64,000 bases of DNA, taken from contig NC_051072.1 of assembly GCF_004664715.2 (NCBI RefSeq), positions 37,076,142 to 37,140,141 on the forward strand, in the 5' to 3' direction. Numbering within the stretch: position 1 is the stretch's first letter; each line of letters opens with the position of its first letter. Under the pieces are notes generated by a model, which saw only the letters and a list, made by a program, of their open reading frames with translations, had not been told where the DNA came from and searched no databases. This document shows, in pieces, positions 11,762-24,428 of this stretch. Made by a program: the position numbers and the translations under genes. The DNA comes from Peromyscus leucopus (lineage: Eukaryota; Chordata; Mammalia; Rodentia; Cricetidae).

Positions 11762-12895
11762 TATTTCAAAAAGACATTTCTCAATAAACTGTAATTCTGT
11801 GACAATGTCCTTCCCAAACTGCTGCCCTATTTTCCTGGGTTTGGACAGCGTTTTTTTTATCAGGCCCTGAGGGCACTAAAGATAAACTGAGATGAAGCAG
11901 CTTTGGAAAGGCACAGAAAATGAGAAATGATCCTTTTAAAATGAACACTCACAAAGAAAATATTTTCAAAATCCCATTGAAAAGCAATTGTGTCGTTAAA
12001 TCACAGTGGTTAACTATATAAACCTTAAGCATATTTCTCTTAATTACTTGTTTTACCCTCACACATCTAGGTAGAAAATGGCAAAAAAAAAAAAAAAAAA
12101 AAAACATGCCTTTTGATTGGGATCAGAATTATAGGGTGGCCATTAAGTAGAGAACATAAATACATTTTTTGAAAATTAAAAAACAACTAATTGGAAGCCC
12201 TTAGTCACTTGTAGGGGGCTGTGTGGAAGGCATCTGTTTATTAGCAACAGTCTGAATCAGAGGTCATCTGGGGCCTCTTATCACAGATGCAAATTCAGGG
12301 CTTGCTGGAAATTCTGGATCTGTGCATTGTGTTCATTACGGTTTTGCCCAGTGTACTGTGGCGGTAGAGAAGAACACTGCAAAGGATGCCTATGTGTCAT
12401 AATCTAGTGCGCAATTCATTCATTATGTATAACGTGCCAGTGTGTCCAGACTTGAAGCTCACCCTGCTAGTGCATTTTCCTATTAATAGACTAATGCTTG
12501 TCAAATTGTCACATACTTAGAAATTATTGACAACCCTAAAAAGCTTGGGTTTTTGCTTTTTTTTTTTTTTTAAAAATAGAGCATGATACATTTACCAGTG
12601 GCTATTGTATTGAAAAGTAAACCAGAAAAAAAAAATACTTATTAAAGATTATAAATGATGAAAGCCTCCTTCCTGAGCTTCCATAGTTCCAGAAGGTGCT
12701 ATGCAGCCTGCCAAGGGAAGGACAAAATCAATCGTCTGTTCCAGCTGTGACACCTCTGAACCACAACACATACCAGCATGACCTACGGTATAATAGTGGC
12801 ATGCACGTCCTGGCAGTAACCAATAGCTATTTAGTTGAAGTAAAGGCCTACTCAAAGGGAGGAAATCATGCCTGGTGCTGAAAACTCAGCCAACC
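11762..12895. other. Unassigned AT-rich stretch
   Basis: It holds poly-A tracts (12082-12104) and a poly-T tract near 12558. I see no gene or named repeat. Confidence 0.4.
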
Positions 12896-13130
12896 ACCAG
12901 GACCAGTGAGGTCATAGATGTTAGAAGTGAATCTACTACCACGACTTGACCGGACAGAGACCGTTAAAGAAAACCACAACTGGTTATCACGCAGACATTA
13001 ACTGACCATGGGGTACCCAGCCCCAGGGGATATGTCTACAACACAGCCCCAGCACCTCAGACTGGAGTATCTTGGAAAAAGAGTCTGAAAGAATTTAAGA
13101 TCCAGAGGAGCAGGAAGTATGCGATGTAGA
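12896..13130 (+). repeat. Rodent L1 (Lx-type) 3' UTR, first part
   Basis: The text ACAACACAGCCCCAGCACCT and CAGAGGAGCAGGAAGTATGC matches the Lx-type L1 tail as recalled. The L1 text resumes at about 14115, after an ERV fragment. Confidence 0.55.
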
Positions 13131-13516
13131 TGTAACCAACCGTCTTATCAAAATAAGAAACACAGAACCAATGTAAAAGAGAAAGCCAAGAGGTCAGAGC
13201 TCAGAGCTAAAATCTTACCTCCTGCAGTGCTCCTAGCTTCCCCGAAAGAGAGCTACTTCCTGTTTGTCTGGCTTTAAATAGTCTTTCTGTTCTGCCTTCT
13301 CATTGGTTGTAAACCCAACCACATGACTGCCTTGTCACTGCCTGTAAGTACCGCCCTCCAGGTCTTAAAGGCGTATGTCTCCAATGCTGGCTGTATCCCT
13401 GAACACACAGAAATCCACCTAGCTCTTGCTATGGCTCTAATAGCTCTGACCCCAGGGCAACTTTATTTATTAACATACAATTAAAATCACATTTCAGTAC
13501 AAATAAAATACCACCA
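13131..13516 (-). mobile_element. ERV LTR, minus
   Basis: On the minus strand it opens TGGTGGTATTTTATTTG and closes in CA at 13131. It has an AATAAA-containing stretch and is preceded by the purine tract AAAAGGGGAAATA (13517-13530 reversed), as expected for a 3' LTR. It is about 386 bases and probably class II. Confidence 0.65.
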
Positions 13517-14114
13517 TATTTCCCCTTTTCTATTTTAATAAAAAGAAAAAAGGCAAAAGGTTATAACTAACAAAAGAAAAACTATATACAAAAGTACAAT
13601 AACTATATACAATATATATAAGTAACAATAACTAAACAATGTCTAGTCCATTTGTATTTGACAAATCAGAGAAAATAATTCCCTTATCTATCCTATTTTA
13701 GTAAGTCCAAAATGTATCTAATTCACTTTCTATCCTAATTAATCTTCAATTATAACTAACTAATCTTCAACTCCCTCAGAGACCCAAGAAGGAAATAATA
13801 TTAGCTAACTAAAATAAAAACAGGAAGTGCATGGGAGCAAATTCCAAAAACTTTGTTAGCTGACAAAAACAGCCAGCTGCCTGGACAGTCACCTGAGGTT
13901 TCTCCACAGTGTTGGGTCATCATCTTCAGCCTATAGGCTTAGTGTATCTGGCAGACTCATTTGTGAAGTAGGTTGTACACAAGGTCAACAGTTCAACCTC
14001 ACATTGGGTGAGAGCAGTCCATGTACCAGAAACACCTGAATTCCACTATGTCCTGTCATGATTCAGGATTTTAAATTCTGGAAATTGTTGACGGTTTTTG
14101 AATTCAGCTGTCGA
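13517..14114 (-). mobile_element. ERV internal remnant next to the LTR
   Basis: The sequence after the polypurine tract resembles the non-coding 3' internal part of rodent class II ERVs. No open frame survives. It is truncated at about 14108, where TGTCGA resembles the TGTAGA just left of the LTR. Confidence 0.5.
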
Positions 14115-14376
14115 TTCAGAGAAGTTTTACCCATGATGCCTCAAGAATATGGCTGCCAAAACAAGACCTGAACAATGGCAACACTCATGTTAAAGTGTAA
14201 AAGGGAAATCTCACAGGGCCTACACCTAGAGAGAACTACAGGCAGCTAATGACTGTTGAAAAGGGGAAATTAGTCTTTTCAGGTACAAGCCCCCTAATTG
14301 GTGATCCAACACAGAGAGGTCCACCCTGAAATCATATACACACAAGCAACACTAAACAGATTCAGCAGGTTGTATT

Positions 14377-14430
<54 letters not shown>

Positions 14431-14530
14431 ATCAAACTAAAAGGGGCAATCAATTTGAGAGGGAGTGAGGGGAGGCATATGAGGGAGTTAAGGAGAAACA
14501 GGAAGGGAAAACTCTCAAACTCCAAGAAAT
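14115..14530 (+). repeat. Rodent L1 (Lx-type) 3' UTR, second part
   Basis: The text AAGACCTGAACAATGGCAAC, GAGAACTACAGGCAGCTAAT and CAATCAATTTGAGAGGGAGT follows the L1 tail. A (GT)n run at 14381-14426 lies inside it. Confidence 0.65.
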
Positions 14531-14579
14531 CCGCCTACCTGTACCTCCTAAGTGATTAAAGATACATGCTGCCATACAT

Positions 14580-14822
14580 AGCTAGGATATTGTTTTTGGT
14601 TTGGTTTGTTTTTGTTTTGTTTTTGTTTTTGTTTTTGTTTTGCTTTTGGTTTGATTTGGTTTTTGTTTGTTTTTTGTTTTTAAGGCAGGGTTTCTCTGTG
14701 TAGCTCTGGCTGCCCTGGAACTCACTCTGTAGACCAGGCTGGCTTTGAACCTATAGATATCCTCCTGCCTCTGCCTCCCAAGTACTGGGATTAATGGTGT
14801 GCACCACCAACACCAGTGGTTT
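14580..14822 (-). repeat. B1 SINE, minus, with long TTTTG tail
   Basis: A GTTTT-rich tract precedes AAGGCAGGGTTTCTCTGTGT and CCTCTGCCTCCCAAGTACTG. The copy is near full length. Confidence 0.92.
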
Positions 14823-14934
14823 TGTTTTGTGTTGTTCTGTTTTTTGTTTGTTTGTTTTGGTTTTTTATGCCAAGGATAAGTACTTTACTAGAGTATTCTC
14901 AGTTTGGGGAAAGGTTCAACTCACTGAGAAAATA

Positions 14935-15175
14935 TAGTTCATAATACACCTTTGTTCAAAATAAGCATTTTAAGTATACACATTTATGGGATACAACGTG
15001 GTGATCAATACATGTGTATAGTGTGGAATGATCATATCTGGGCAGGTGGCAGTTATCTCTCTTCATCATTATTTTGTGTTTGGAGATTTAAAGATCCTCT
15101 CTTCTAGCTATTCATAACTAAGTGATGGAATATTATGAACTGTGGTTGCCTATGCTAGAGATTACTTGAGCTTGC
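14935..15175 (-). repeat. Old L1MA-like 3' UTR, minus
   Basis: The text CACATTTATGGGATACAACG and GATCAATACATGTGTATAGT matches the reversed tail of older mammalian L1s. Confidence 0.55.
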
Positions 15176-15179
15176 TATT

Positions 15180-16010
15180 CTGTATTTGAGAGGAGCAGTT
15201 CAATAACCTCTTCAGATAACTGTGAATATGCCTTTTTTTACTACTAAACTTCAGTAAGAGTTTCTTTACAATTAACTATAACATGGTATCTAAACAGTAT
15301 CCATGAAGTTTTCACAGTTAACACTAAAATCCACTGGCCTCACATACTTTGAATGAATCTTTTACTAACCCTGTTACCTATGTATGTATGCAATCTATGT
15401 CAATTAGAAAATATTAACTCTCTGGTTATGAATATCTTCTAAGCACTGAGATATTAATTTATAAACAACAAATTATATTTGTCACATATTAATAATTTAA
15501 TATATGTTTTTAATATTTGTTATTAGAACACTCAGCTGGAAAACCCTTCAAGTATTATTTGGTAAGCTTCATTTCATGATGAGAGATACAGTGTATTAGG
15601 ATTGTAACGTCTGCTTGAAATCCCAGATGTTAACATTGACAAACATACTACTGGTTGTTCTTCTTGGAATGGTAGCATTGTTTCATTCTGGGGTGGGAGG
15701 TAATATCTGGCAAATACCCAGAATTTAACAGTCATGGTGTGCTAATCATTCTTTCAAGTAAATATGCTATTGCCCAAACGAGATTGTTTCAATGCCTTTT
15801 TTCAATCCAGTCTTCTCTGATAGCAAAACAGAACGCCCATACCATCACCAGAATCTTTAAAAAGTGTATCCATTGTGGGCAGTGAGGAAGACAATGGCAG
15901 CTACTACCATGGGGGCTGATTGACATGGAAACATCTGCAGATTCGCCAACCTCTGCTTTGGAGCCCACAAGTCCGGGTGACAATGGAGTCTTAAAGGGAA
16001 AGTCTTGTGG
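15180..16010. other. Unassigned AT-rich stretch
   Basis: I see no gene. It may include more decayed L1 sequence, but I cannot trace it. Confidence 0.35.
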
Positions 16011-16011
16011 G

Positions 16012-16175
16012 TAGGGAGATGGCTCAGTCCATAAGGTGCTTGCTTGCTGTGTGAGCCAGAAGACCTAAGGTGAACACACCTGTAACACCAGCACTGGGGA
16101 GATGAGGAGTCTCTGGGGATGGCTGAAAAGACAATCTAGCCACTCAGTGCAATTGGGAAAAATCCAACACCGCTC
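16012..16175 (+). repeat. B3 SINE, plus
   Basis: The head GGTAGGGAGATGGCTCAGTC and the inner AACACCAGCACTGGGGAG follow B3. The 3' end is decayed. Confidence 0.75.
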
Positions 16176-16444
16176 TATCAATAATTCCAAAACATTCGTT
16201 ATTGATAGAAAATCAAAAGCATGATCTAAAATGAGTACATAGTCCTTACTGTATCTGAAACATACATAGGGCATTTCAACAAAGGAAATCAAACTTCTAC
16301 TAAAGACGTCTTGAGCAATGTTTATTTAGGGCTTCTAAAATTCATCACGTTGTGTAAGCCACCAAAGGGGATATACAAATGCACAGGGCCCGATCTCTAC
16401 CTCATATGTCATGGCTACACCTTGTTATGTTGAAGCTACTGTTT

Positions 16445-16625
16445 TAAACAGTCTTTGTAAATTAGAGTGTGTATCCCTTATCCAAAAAATGCCTGACCAG
16501 AAGTGTTTCAGCATTTTTCAAGTTTCTAAGCACTTTTTTTTTTTTAAAGTCTGGAACGTTTGCATGGTCTTTACTGAATTAGCATCCCAAATTCAAAAAT
16601 TCCAAATGCTCAAACACATTTCAAG
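16445..16625 (+). repeat. Ancient DNA-transposon-like fragment
   Basis: The text ATCCCTTATCCAAAAAATGCC and CCAGAAGTGTTTCAGCATTT resembles an old Tc/mariner-type element. The family name is uncertain. Confidence 0.4.
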
Positions 16626-16961
16626 CACATCAAGCAGTAACAAGAAAGAAGCCACAAGGGATTTATGACAAGTTCCATTGGAAGGATTGCGCTGCAGCGA
16701 TTCATCCCTCACACCCTCAGCCCTTGGGTGTCTCAGTGTCTACTTTCTGAGAACCCAATTTGTGATCAGGGTACATGGAATTCTTCCACCTTTATCACAT
16801 GATGAAGACACAGTACAGAAAGAGATAAAAAAAAATTAACAGGATGCAATTGACTGTTATCCTATGTTTCTGTGTTGCTATGAAGTGCAATCATTACCAC
16901 ACACATGCATGCACACACACACTCACTTTAGGCTGTTTGAGTCCCCCCACCCCACCCCCCA

Positions 16962-17310
16962 TTGTCTTAGAGTCTCTATTGCTGTGAAGAGACACCATGA
17001 CCATAGTGACAACTCTCATGAATGAAAACATTCAGTTGGAGCTGGCTTACATTCAGGGACTTAGTCATTATCGTCATGGTGGGAAGCAGACAGACATGGT
17101 GCTGGAGAGGTAGCTGAGAGTTCTACATACGGATCAACAGACAGCAGGAAGAGACAGGGTTCTGAGACATGGGGCTTGGCTTGAGCTTCTGAAACCTCAA
17201 AGCACACCACAGTGACATACTTCCTCCAACAAGGCCACACATTCTAATCCTTTCAAATAGCGCCACCCCCTATGAGCCTATGGGGGACCATTTCCATTTA
17301 ACCACTCCTC
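16962..17310 (-). repeat. Rodent LTR-type repeat, minus
   Basis: It begins GTCTTAGAGTCTCTATTGCT and carries GTGAAGAGACACCATGACC and TTCCTCCAACAAGGCCACAC. It is the reverse of the 61446-61772 repeat. Confidence 0.7.
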
Positions 17311-18200
17311 CCATGAAGGTTATAGAAAGTATTGCTCATGTCCCCTTAGGGGATCATGGGAGAAGGCTACTGCTGTTTACCTTTCCAGAGTCATGCAAGC
17401 CCCAACACCAGAGCACCAGGGCCCAAGCCTGACCCTTTCCTCCACTGGTGCAGATTTCAAGAACCACAGACTCACAGGATGTTGGACGCTGGAAGACTCT
17501 GCGGCTCTGTACTCCCACTTCACTGACAGAGAGGTTTCAGAGCATGCTCATCCTTTTCTTGCCTTCTTTTGAGATAATGGCATGAAATCTAGAAGCCAGG
17601 CTTGCCCATGATGTTTCCTCACAAAAGCACTCAAAAAGAAGAGGTTCCCTTTTCCCTTTCTGTGATGTCTTCTCACCTGTTCTTGATGTCGAAAGCTATG
17701 GTAGTCACCCAAGACATCACCGCTAGGCTACAGACGGCAGCACCATGAAACTAAAGAACCCATGTTATTCATCCTTGAACTGTGGACTGGCCCCCGAAAT
17801 AACTCAGAGTCCAGGACTTGATGTGTGGCACGTTTCCTTATTCTTAAAGCCATTTTTATTTGGGTATTCTGTTTTACATCCCAAAGCATCCTGATTAGGA
17901 ATCATTCTATCGAATACTTTCTTTCATAAATAAAGCAACTGAGAGACACAAGACCCTGCCTTCCCAGAAGAGAAAAAAAAAAAAGAAAGAAACAGACGCT
18001 AAATGCCTAAACGACTTGCCCAACACCACAGTGATTAGGTGAGACAGCTATGGCTCACAGTTAGTGTCCTAATTCTTAGGCTGCGCACTTCCCAGCAACT
18101 CCTAGAGAACAAACTAGCTACAGTCTAATGAAAATAAAGCAGAAAGCAGCCTGGCTCTGCAGGGAAGCCATTCTAGGCACTCAGGGAAAAGGGATTCCTG
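17311..18200. other. Unassigned stretch with possible MIR scrap
   Basis: I see no gene. Around 18000-18100 the text CTTGCCCAACACCACAGTGA could be a decayed MIR. Confidence 0.35.
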
Positions 18201-18249
18201 TGAGTGAGTGAGTGAGTGAGTGAGTGAGTGAGTGAGTGAGTGAGTGAGT
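18201..18249. repeat. (TGAG)n microsatellite
   Basis: This is a clean tetranucleotide run of about 12 units. Confidence 0.98.
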
Positions 18250-18884
18250 ACAGACCAAGGGGACAGCATCTGAGCCAACTGGGCTTCTTCTAACTTTCCA
18301 GATCTCTTAGCCCACTCTTATGTCCCAGGAAAGCCAATTAAAAACAAGCACTGACCATGTCCTTGTCCTAGATACACAAAAATAACATTACTGTACATGA
18401 CCAACAGTAAACCAGATTCTCTGCATTTTTTTCCAACTTCCAAAAATAGTTAGGACTCACTGCCAAAGAAAGTGGGGCCTGAATTCCCAGGAAAAAAAAA
18501 AAAAAAAAAAAACTTCAGTCCGTGGCATTTGCTCCAGTGTAGAAATAATTGAATACACACTGAAGAATGGAATTCTCAGTGCTCTTTCACCCGATCAGCT
18601 TGCTTTCTGAAAGTTAAAAAAAAAAAAAAATCAACAATGTAGCAATCATAGTGTTGCCAAGAATGTCCTAGATTTATAATCAGGGTTGTAGTCTGTTAAA
18701 AAAAAAAAAAAAAAAAAAAGCCACTCTTCAGTTAGGCAGTATCTGACCTTTTAAAATTAACTAATTAAATTTTTTGGAGATTTTAGGAAGCCTTCAAAGA
18801 ACCCATCTCTACTGTTATGTATATTTAAGGGCCAGACATTTACGTTTCCAGCCTCTCTTGCTTGGGCACCTGACCTAAGTTCCA
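18250..18884. other. Unassigned stretch with three poly-A tracts
   Basis: A-runs lie at about 18491-18511, 18617-18631 and 18699-18719. I recognise nothing attached to them, though they may be tails of lost retroposons. Confidence 0.4.
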
Positions 18885-19235
18885 CTGTGATGGATAATGG
18901 TATGTGCCAATTTGACCTGGGTACTGGGTACCCAAATATTTGTTAAACATTATTCTGTACCTGTGAAGGTATTTCTGGACGACACTAGCATTTGAATCAG
19001 TAGACAAAGTAAAGCAGATCCCTTTCCCTGATGTGGGTGGACATCATATCCATCTTGTCCTGACTTCCAATTCAATCTGGAACACTGACCACTGCTTCTC
19101 CTGACTCCCAAGCCCACAATTTAGATAAGGGCTGCCTCACTTATCACTTGAGTCTCTCTCCAGCTTGCCGACTACAGATCCTGACTCTTCTCTTCTCCAT
19201 AGCCATGTGAGTCGTTGACTTATGTATACAGTCCT
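18885..19235 (+). repeat. Ancient LTR/MER-type repeat
   Basis: The series 'gtgccaatttgacctgggtac', 'ttgttaaacattattctg', 'gaatcagtagacaaagtaaagcaga' and 'ccagcttgccgactacagatc' follows a widespread mammalian repeat whose name I cannot recall. Confidence 0.6.
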
Positions 19236-19671
19236 CTCTTTAGGTTTCATGCCATTTTCTCTGGGGACCTCTGGCATATCCACCCACCAGAAGCACCATC
19301 CACAGCTATTTACGTGGGAAGTCGGGGTGACAAGGGAGTCAGAAACAGGGGTCGGCAAAGAGGAGGGGGAAAGAATGGATTAGAGAACTCCTAATTGAGA
19401 TTTGACCTGGAATGCTAATAGTGTGAGAGCTTTACAGAAAAGATGGCTTTTGTTGTCTCTCTCAGTGGTGAGACACTGGACGTGACTGATTCACAAGTCT
19501 GGCTTTGATTATTGTCCACACAAGAACCTCCAGGGGGAACAGGCTGCCTTGGCCTATTTGCCATTGTATCCTCGGCAACTGCCTCAGTGCCTAGAACTCC
19601 ACAGCTGCCCAAGAAAATCTGCTGAGCAAAGGAAACCCACTGTGCACAAGAACATACCAGTCACTTCTTTT

Positions 19672-19910
19672 TAAAGTTTATTAGATGGTGATGATGATGA
19701 TGGTGATGATGATGATGATGATAAGGGATGTCTTCATGGATGTCTATGTACCACATTCATTCCTGGTGCCTATAGAGGCCAAATGAGGGTTTCAGATGCC
19801 CTGGAAGTGGAAATGTTTTAAACTGCCGTATGGGTGCTGGGAACTGAACCCGGGTCTTCTGGAAGAGCAGCCAGTGCTCTTAACCTCTGAGCCATTCCGA
19901 TAGCCCCGAT
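19672..19910 (-). repeat. B2 SINE, minus, with (GAT)n tail
   Basis: The head reversed reads CTTCTGGAAGAGCAGCCAGT and CTGAGCCATTCCGATAGCCC. A (GAT)n run at 19685-19722 replaces the usual tail. Confidence 0.9.
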
Positions 19911-20125
19911 ACCAACCCTTTCTTAAAGACAATATTGGCTATATAGCTAGTGATAAAAAATACACAAGCAGCTTATGCCTTGGCTGGGAAACTGGTATCT
20001 TCCAACCCATATGTCCTCATAGCTCATGTGAGATGGTCTGGGATTCAGGTCCCCAATCAAAAGCACTCTGCAGGGAGGCAGTGCTCATTCCTATCTTGAT
20101 TGCTGCATTTTTGCTGTTGCTGTTT

Positions 20126-20475
20126 GTATTAGTTATTTCCTGGTCACTGTAACCACAATGCCCAGCAGGAACAAGGCAGGGGAGATTTATTTGGCCTCAC
20201 AGTTTGAGAGGGTTTTGTAGGCCATCATGATGGGGAAGGCGTGAGAGAGGGAGAATGTGAACCTGTTCATTTCAGAACAGGCTAGGAAGCAGAAAGAGCA
20301 GAACAGGAACCAAAGACAAGTCGACCCTCAAAGCCCACCCCTAGTGACCTGCTTTCATCAGCCAGGGCCTACCTCCTAAAAGTTCCAGAGGCTGCAGAAC
20401 AAGACCACTAGCTGGGAACAAGCATTCAAGCCACAAACCTATGGAGGACATCTCACATCCAAACCGTAACACTAC
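20126..20475 (+). repeat. Rodent LTR-type repeat, diverged
   Basis: The text TTATTTGGCCTCACAGTTTG, ACCTGCTTTCATCAGCCAGG and ACATCTCACATCCAAACCGT belongs to the group of repeats seen at 24052 and 34040, but is more diverged. Confidence 0.5.
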
Positions 20476-20479
20476 TAAG

Positions 20480-21738
20480 AGGTGGACGGAAACAAGAGAG
20501 TAAGCAGATGCCGTTTATCACTCCTCCGTGTGTTCATTAATATCTCTAATAAAGAGAACTGAGTGCAAAAGACAACCTGAAAGGTAGAGTTGTATTTAAA
20601 AAAAAAAAATTGCATTTCTTCAGCGTTTAGGTGTGGCCATTAAAAAGGCAGGAAACAAAAAGGCTCCCAACAGTCCTTTAGTGGCACAGAACCATCTCTG
20701 GACTGAGTGAACATATGATAGAAGCAAGAGCCGACACCCGTGACTTCTCACGCTGTCACTGCCATTTTACGTGCGCTTATGGAGAAACTCCTCACGAATC
20801 TCCATGGTGTGCGTCACTCCCGTCATACCCACTCCGTAGCTAAGACAAAGCAGACCCTGAGGAAGAGTCTCTTGTCTGAGTCTGCGCAGCTAGGAGAGAA
20901 CAGACGGTGTCCTTCACTGCCACACAACACAAACCCTGGTGGGGAAATGGCACTACCCAGCATGCAGAGCGTAAGGCTTACTGCCAACAGAGGCCAGTGC
21001 TGAGTGTCAGTGAGGAGGAACCAGTTAAGAGAGAAGGCGAAGGAAAGTCTTTTTAAAAATGCACAAAATCACCCCTACTATTCCCTTCTGGAATATAATA
21101 TATAAAAAATGATATAAATATAAATCATATACTAATTAGAGGCAGTACGGAAAACATGAAAAATATATTGGAAAGAAAATAGAAACTGACCTAGGTTTGA
21201 GTCTTTTACCTCTATCCATGGGTCCAACCTGTTGGTTATGCATCTTCTCTACCAATTCAGCATGCATTTGCCAAGTGCTGTGCACAGAACTGTAGACTAG
21301 TTCACTCTAGTTAATTTAGAAGAGAGAGTTAAACATACGTAAGAAATGTCTTGTCAAGTGTAATTGGAGGCAAGTTGTGATTAAACGTGGGATTTGTGGA
21401 ATACAGGGATTTGTGGAACACAGGGCAAGGGAAGTGTTCTCCACAATACTGTCATGGTAAATGCCACTGTAGATTGTTCGAACAAGTAGACTAAACATGA
21501 ATCTCAGTGCCAACTATGGACTTCGATGACCTGATGTGACAATGTGTGCTCGCTGACTGTAACAAATGTACGACCAGAACGGGGCAGTTACAGAGAAGTA
21601 AGCTAGAGACAGGGCTCATGACACGTGACACTCTCTACTTTCTCTTAAACTTTGCTATAAACCTAAAACTACTCTAAAAAAAAAAATCAAGTGTCCTTTC
21701 ATCTCAAAAAGAGTAAGCTTTTAAGAAATTGATAGGAA
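20480..21738. other. Unassigned stretch
   Basis: I see no gene. An 87-codon frame at 20740-21003 has no recognisable motif. Confidence 0.4.
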
Positions 21739-21739
21739 G

Positions 21740-21945
21740 TTAAGATAGCTGATGCTTCTTGAGTATATGTTATAGGCCACACATGATTCTATGTGAATTA
21801 ACTCTTCCATTCTTCCCTTCATCAAAGGAGGCAAGCGCACCTTTAAATCCCCCTTTCATAGGTGCGGGAACTAAGGGGCAGAGAAGGGCCATAGCTTACC
21901 CAGACCACCGTTGCTTACTTAGAAGCTTGTATTGAATCTGAGCAT
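21740..21945 (-). repeat. MIR SINE, minus
   Basis: The order TATGTTATAGGCCACACATG, 'gggaactaaggggcagagaagg' and 'cttacttagaagcttgtattgaatc' matches the reversed MIR core. Confidence 0.65.
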
Positions 21946-23095
21946 AGCAATACATACCTAACCATTATGGATGGCACCTCAGTGGGGGTTCAGGGGAAGC
22001 CCCCCATCAAGGAGAGGAGGGGCCAGTGGTAGCTGAGACTCTCAAGAGTTTCATGAGAAGGGCAATGGAGCATCTGAGGTACATGAAGAACAGACAGAAA
22101 TCCTTGGTCCTGATCCTGAACTAACCCAGAGCCTCACCACAGCCATGTTAGTTTCTTTGGAGGTCACAGTGCTGTTTATGGTTGGTCTATTCTTTCCCAG
22201 GAGAAACAGCAATGGTCATAGCCTGTGTGTGGCTGGTGCTGCTACACACCACAGATACCTTGTGTCTTTAAGGTGGAGTTGGGTTCTCTGTCTCCAGTTG
22301 GTCACCTCCTCCAACACCTCCTTGTCCTTCCCCTCAGCCCTCTCAGCCATATCTCTGATTGGTTCCCAGCAGTGGCATCTCCAGCCATGTTCCCTTCAGG
22401 GCTGACCCAGCATTCTCCACACTCACCCTCCTGGCTTCTCTGCTCACCACGTGATTTGGCCCTGGAGGTCTGAATTGGACAGGGACAGCCTGAGCTGAAC
22501 TTCAGGGAATGGGAAGTTCAGTGTTTGCCTGAGGCATAACTAGTCATTCAGCCATCGGGAACTTTTACCTATGAGCATTCCATCACAGCTATGACTTCTC
22601 CTGGCACCCTGGTTCTATTGAGAAGGGCCAACCCCAGCAGGTTACTTCTGCCTCTCCTGAAAGAGACATTAACAAGATTACCATCTAGAAAATCTTTTAA
22701 GAGGAAACATCAAAAGTCTATAAAATTTTATCAAACTGTACTTCAAATACATTTTCGAAAATGATCTGGACTCCAAAGATGGCTGCCAATCTCTGTCGCT
22801 TTCTATGAAACCACATGCCACTCTCCCTTGGGGACTCTATTCTTTCTCATCCTTGAATCAAGATTAGCTTGAGACTGTTGTCAATGCAGGATATGGCAGG
22901 AGTGACACTGTTAGATCTGGACCCTCATCTTAAAGAGGACTATCAGCTTCTACTTCCTGCCTCTTAGGGCCCTGAGAACCATGGGAAAGAACCAATGTGC
23001 ATGAAGAAGTCATGTCAAATGCCCTATCCTTCTGACTCCCAAGGGGAAAAAAAACTGAGTTCAGCCCACTCACCCTACAGAACCACCAGAGGAGA
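21946..23095. other. Unassigned; possible ancient repeat at 22770-23160
   Basis: No gene is supported. From 22770 the text looks like a decayed mammalian repeat, but I cannot name it. Confidence 0.35.
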
Positions 23096-23096
23096 C

Positions 23097-23144
23097 AATA
23101 AGTTACTGGGTTAAAACACTAACCCAGTAATAAACTAACTTATT
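23097..23144. repeat. Imperfect hairpin
   Basis: TTACTGGGTTA (23103-23113) pairs with TAACCCAGTAA (23120-23130). Outer arms AATAAGT and ACTTATT extend it across a bulge. Confidence 0.8.
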
Positions 23145-23489
23145 ATGTAGCAACAGATAACTGAATTATGACTGTTCACTAGAAAATAGTCTGAAATTCA
23201 TGGTACATGGACAAAGATGTTGACTACATGTTGAAATAATAAATAATAATACATAGCTTTATAATGTTAAAAGTGTTTTAAAAAAGAAGTCACTAAATTT
23301 AAATAATATGTGGCCTTCATACATACATTTAAAAATGACTAGCATGAAAAATAAATGACTAGAAATTATTTAACAAAAATATAAGAAAAAATGCCATCAA
23401 CACTTTTAGGTAATGGCAGAAATGGAAAGAGTGTCACTTGCTTGTTTACATTTCTCTTATTTTCCTACATATTCTATAATTGGGATTTA

Positions 23490-23760
23490 TTTCAGATTTT
23501 TTATCATAAATTGAATTCATGCACATTATAAAAGAATTGGAAAGCACAGAAGTGGAAAAGGAGAAAATGACTATCAGCCCAAGTCTACCTGATAGAGTTA
23601 ACTTGTGCTAACATTTTCCTGTTGATTGCTTTTGAGTTTCTTCCTCTGGAGATGTCCATGGGTAAATATGCTTTTGGAATAGACTAGGGTGCTGTCTGCT
23701 CTATTTGCTTTTGTATTCTGATTTTTGCTCTTGTTTTTATAAGAAAATGCCAAAAGATAT
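23490..23760 (+). repeat. Ancient mammalian repeat, family unclear
   Basis: The text 'cattataaaagaattggaaag', 'gtgctaacattttcctgttg' and 'ttctgatttttgctc' resembles a decayed ancient element. I cannot name it with confidence. Confidence 0.35.
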
Positions 23761-24051
23761 TAAGTTGATGCTGTTTTTCTCAGACTAACCCACAGAACCT
23801 TATCCCTTCCTACACACAGGCTGGCACAAAGAAGACAAACCCCAAAACACACACACCACACTCCAAGATAACAGAGTTAGGATTGATCACCAAACAGTAA
23901 TTCCCATGTTAAGAAAGTTGACCTAGCAAGACAGAGGCAAAAATTTCATACTTCTCCCCCTTCTTGAATTGCTACTTCAATGTGAGGACCCCATTGGGTC
24001 TAAACATGCCCCTAGTGGGGAGAAGGCTGTGAAGACAGTGGTGATGGGCAG

Positions 24052-24428
24052 TATTCTAGTAGGGATTTCTGTTGCTGTGATAAACACCATGACCAAAAGC
24101 AGCTTGGGGAGGAGAGGGTTTATTTGGCACACTGGTTACAGTTCACCATCAGGGAAGCCAAGCCCGGAACTAGATGCAGGAACTGAGTGATGCAGAGGCC
24201 ATTGAGGAGTGTTTCTTACTGGCTTGCTCCTCCTGGCTTACTCAATTTGCTTTCTTACACACGCCAGGACCACCTGCCTGGGGTGGCACTGCCCACAGTG
24301 GGCTGGGTCCTGACACATCAATGGTCAATCAAGAAAAGGACCTACAGATCTGCCGATAGGCCGATCCGTTGAGGGCATTTGCTCAGTTGAGGTTTCATCT
24401 TCTAAAGTGGTGCCAGCTTGTGTCGAGT
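24052..24428 (+). repeat. Rodent LTR-type repeat
   Basis: The text ATTTCTGTTGCTGTGATAAA, CACCATGACCAAAAGCAGCT and GTGCCAGCTTGTGTCGAGTT marks a complete copy. Its 3' end runs into an A/CAAA-rich tail. Confidence 0.7.

Noticed and set aside
13131..14114. Complete provirus
   Set aside because: There is only one LTR and a short non-coding internal piece. No gag, pol or env frame exists.
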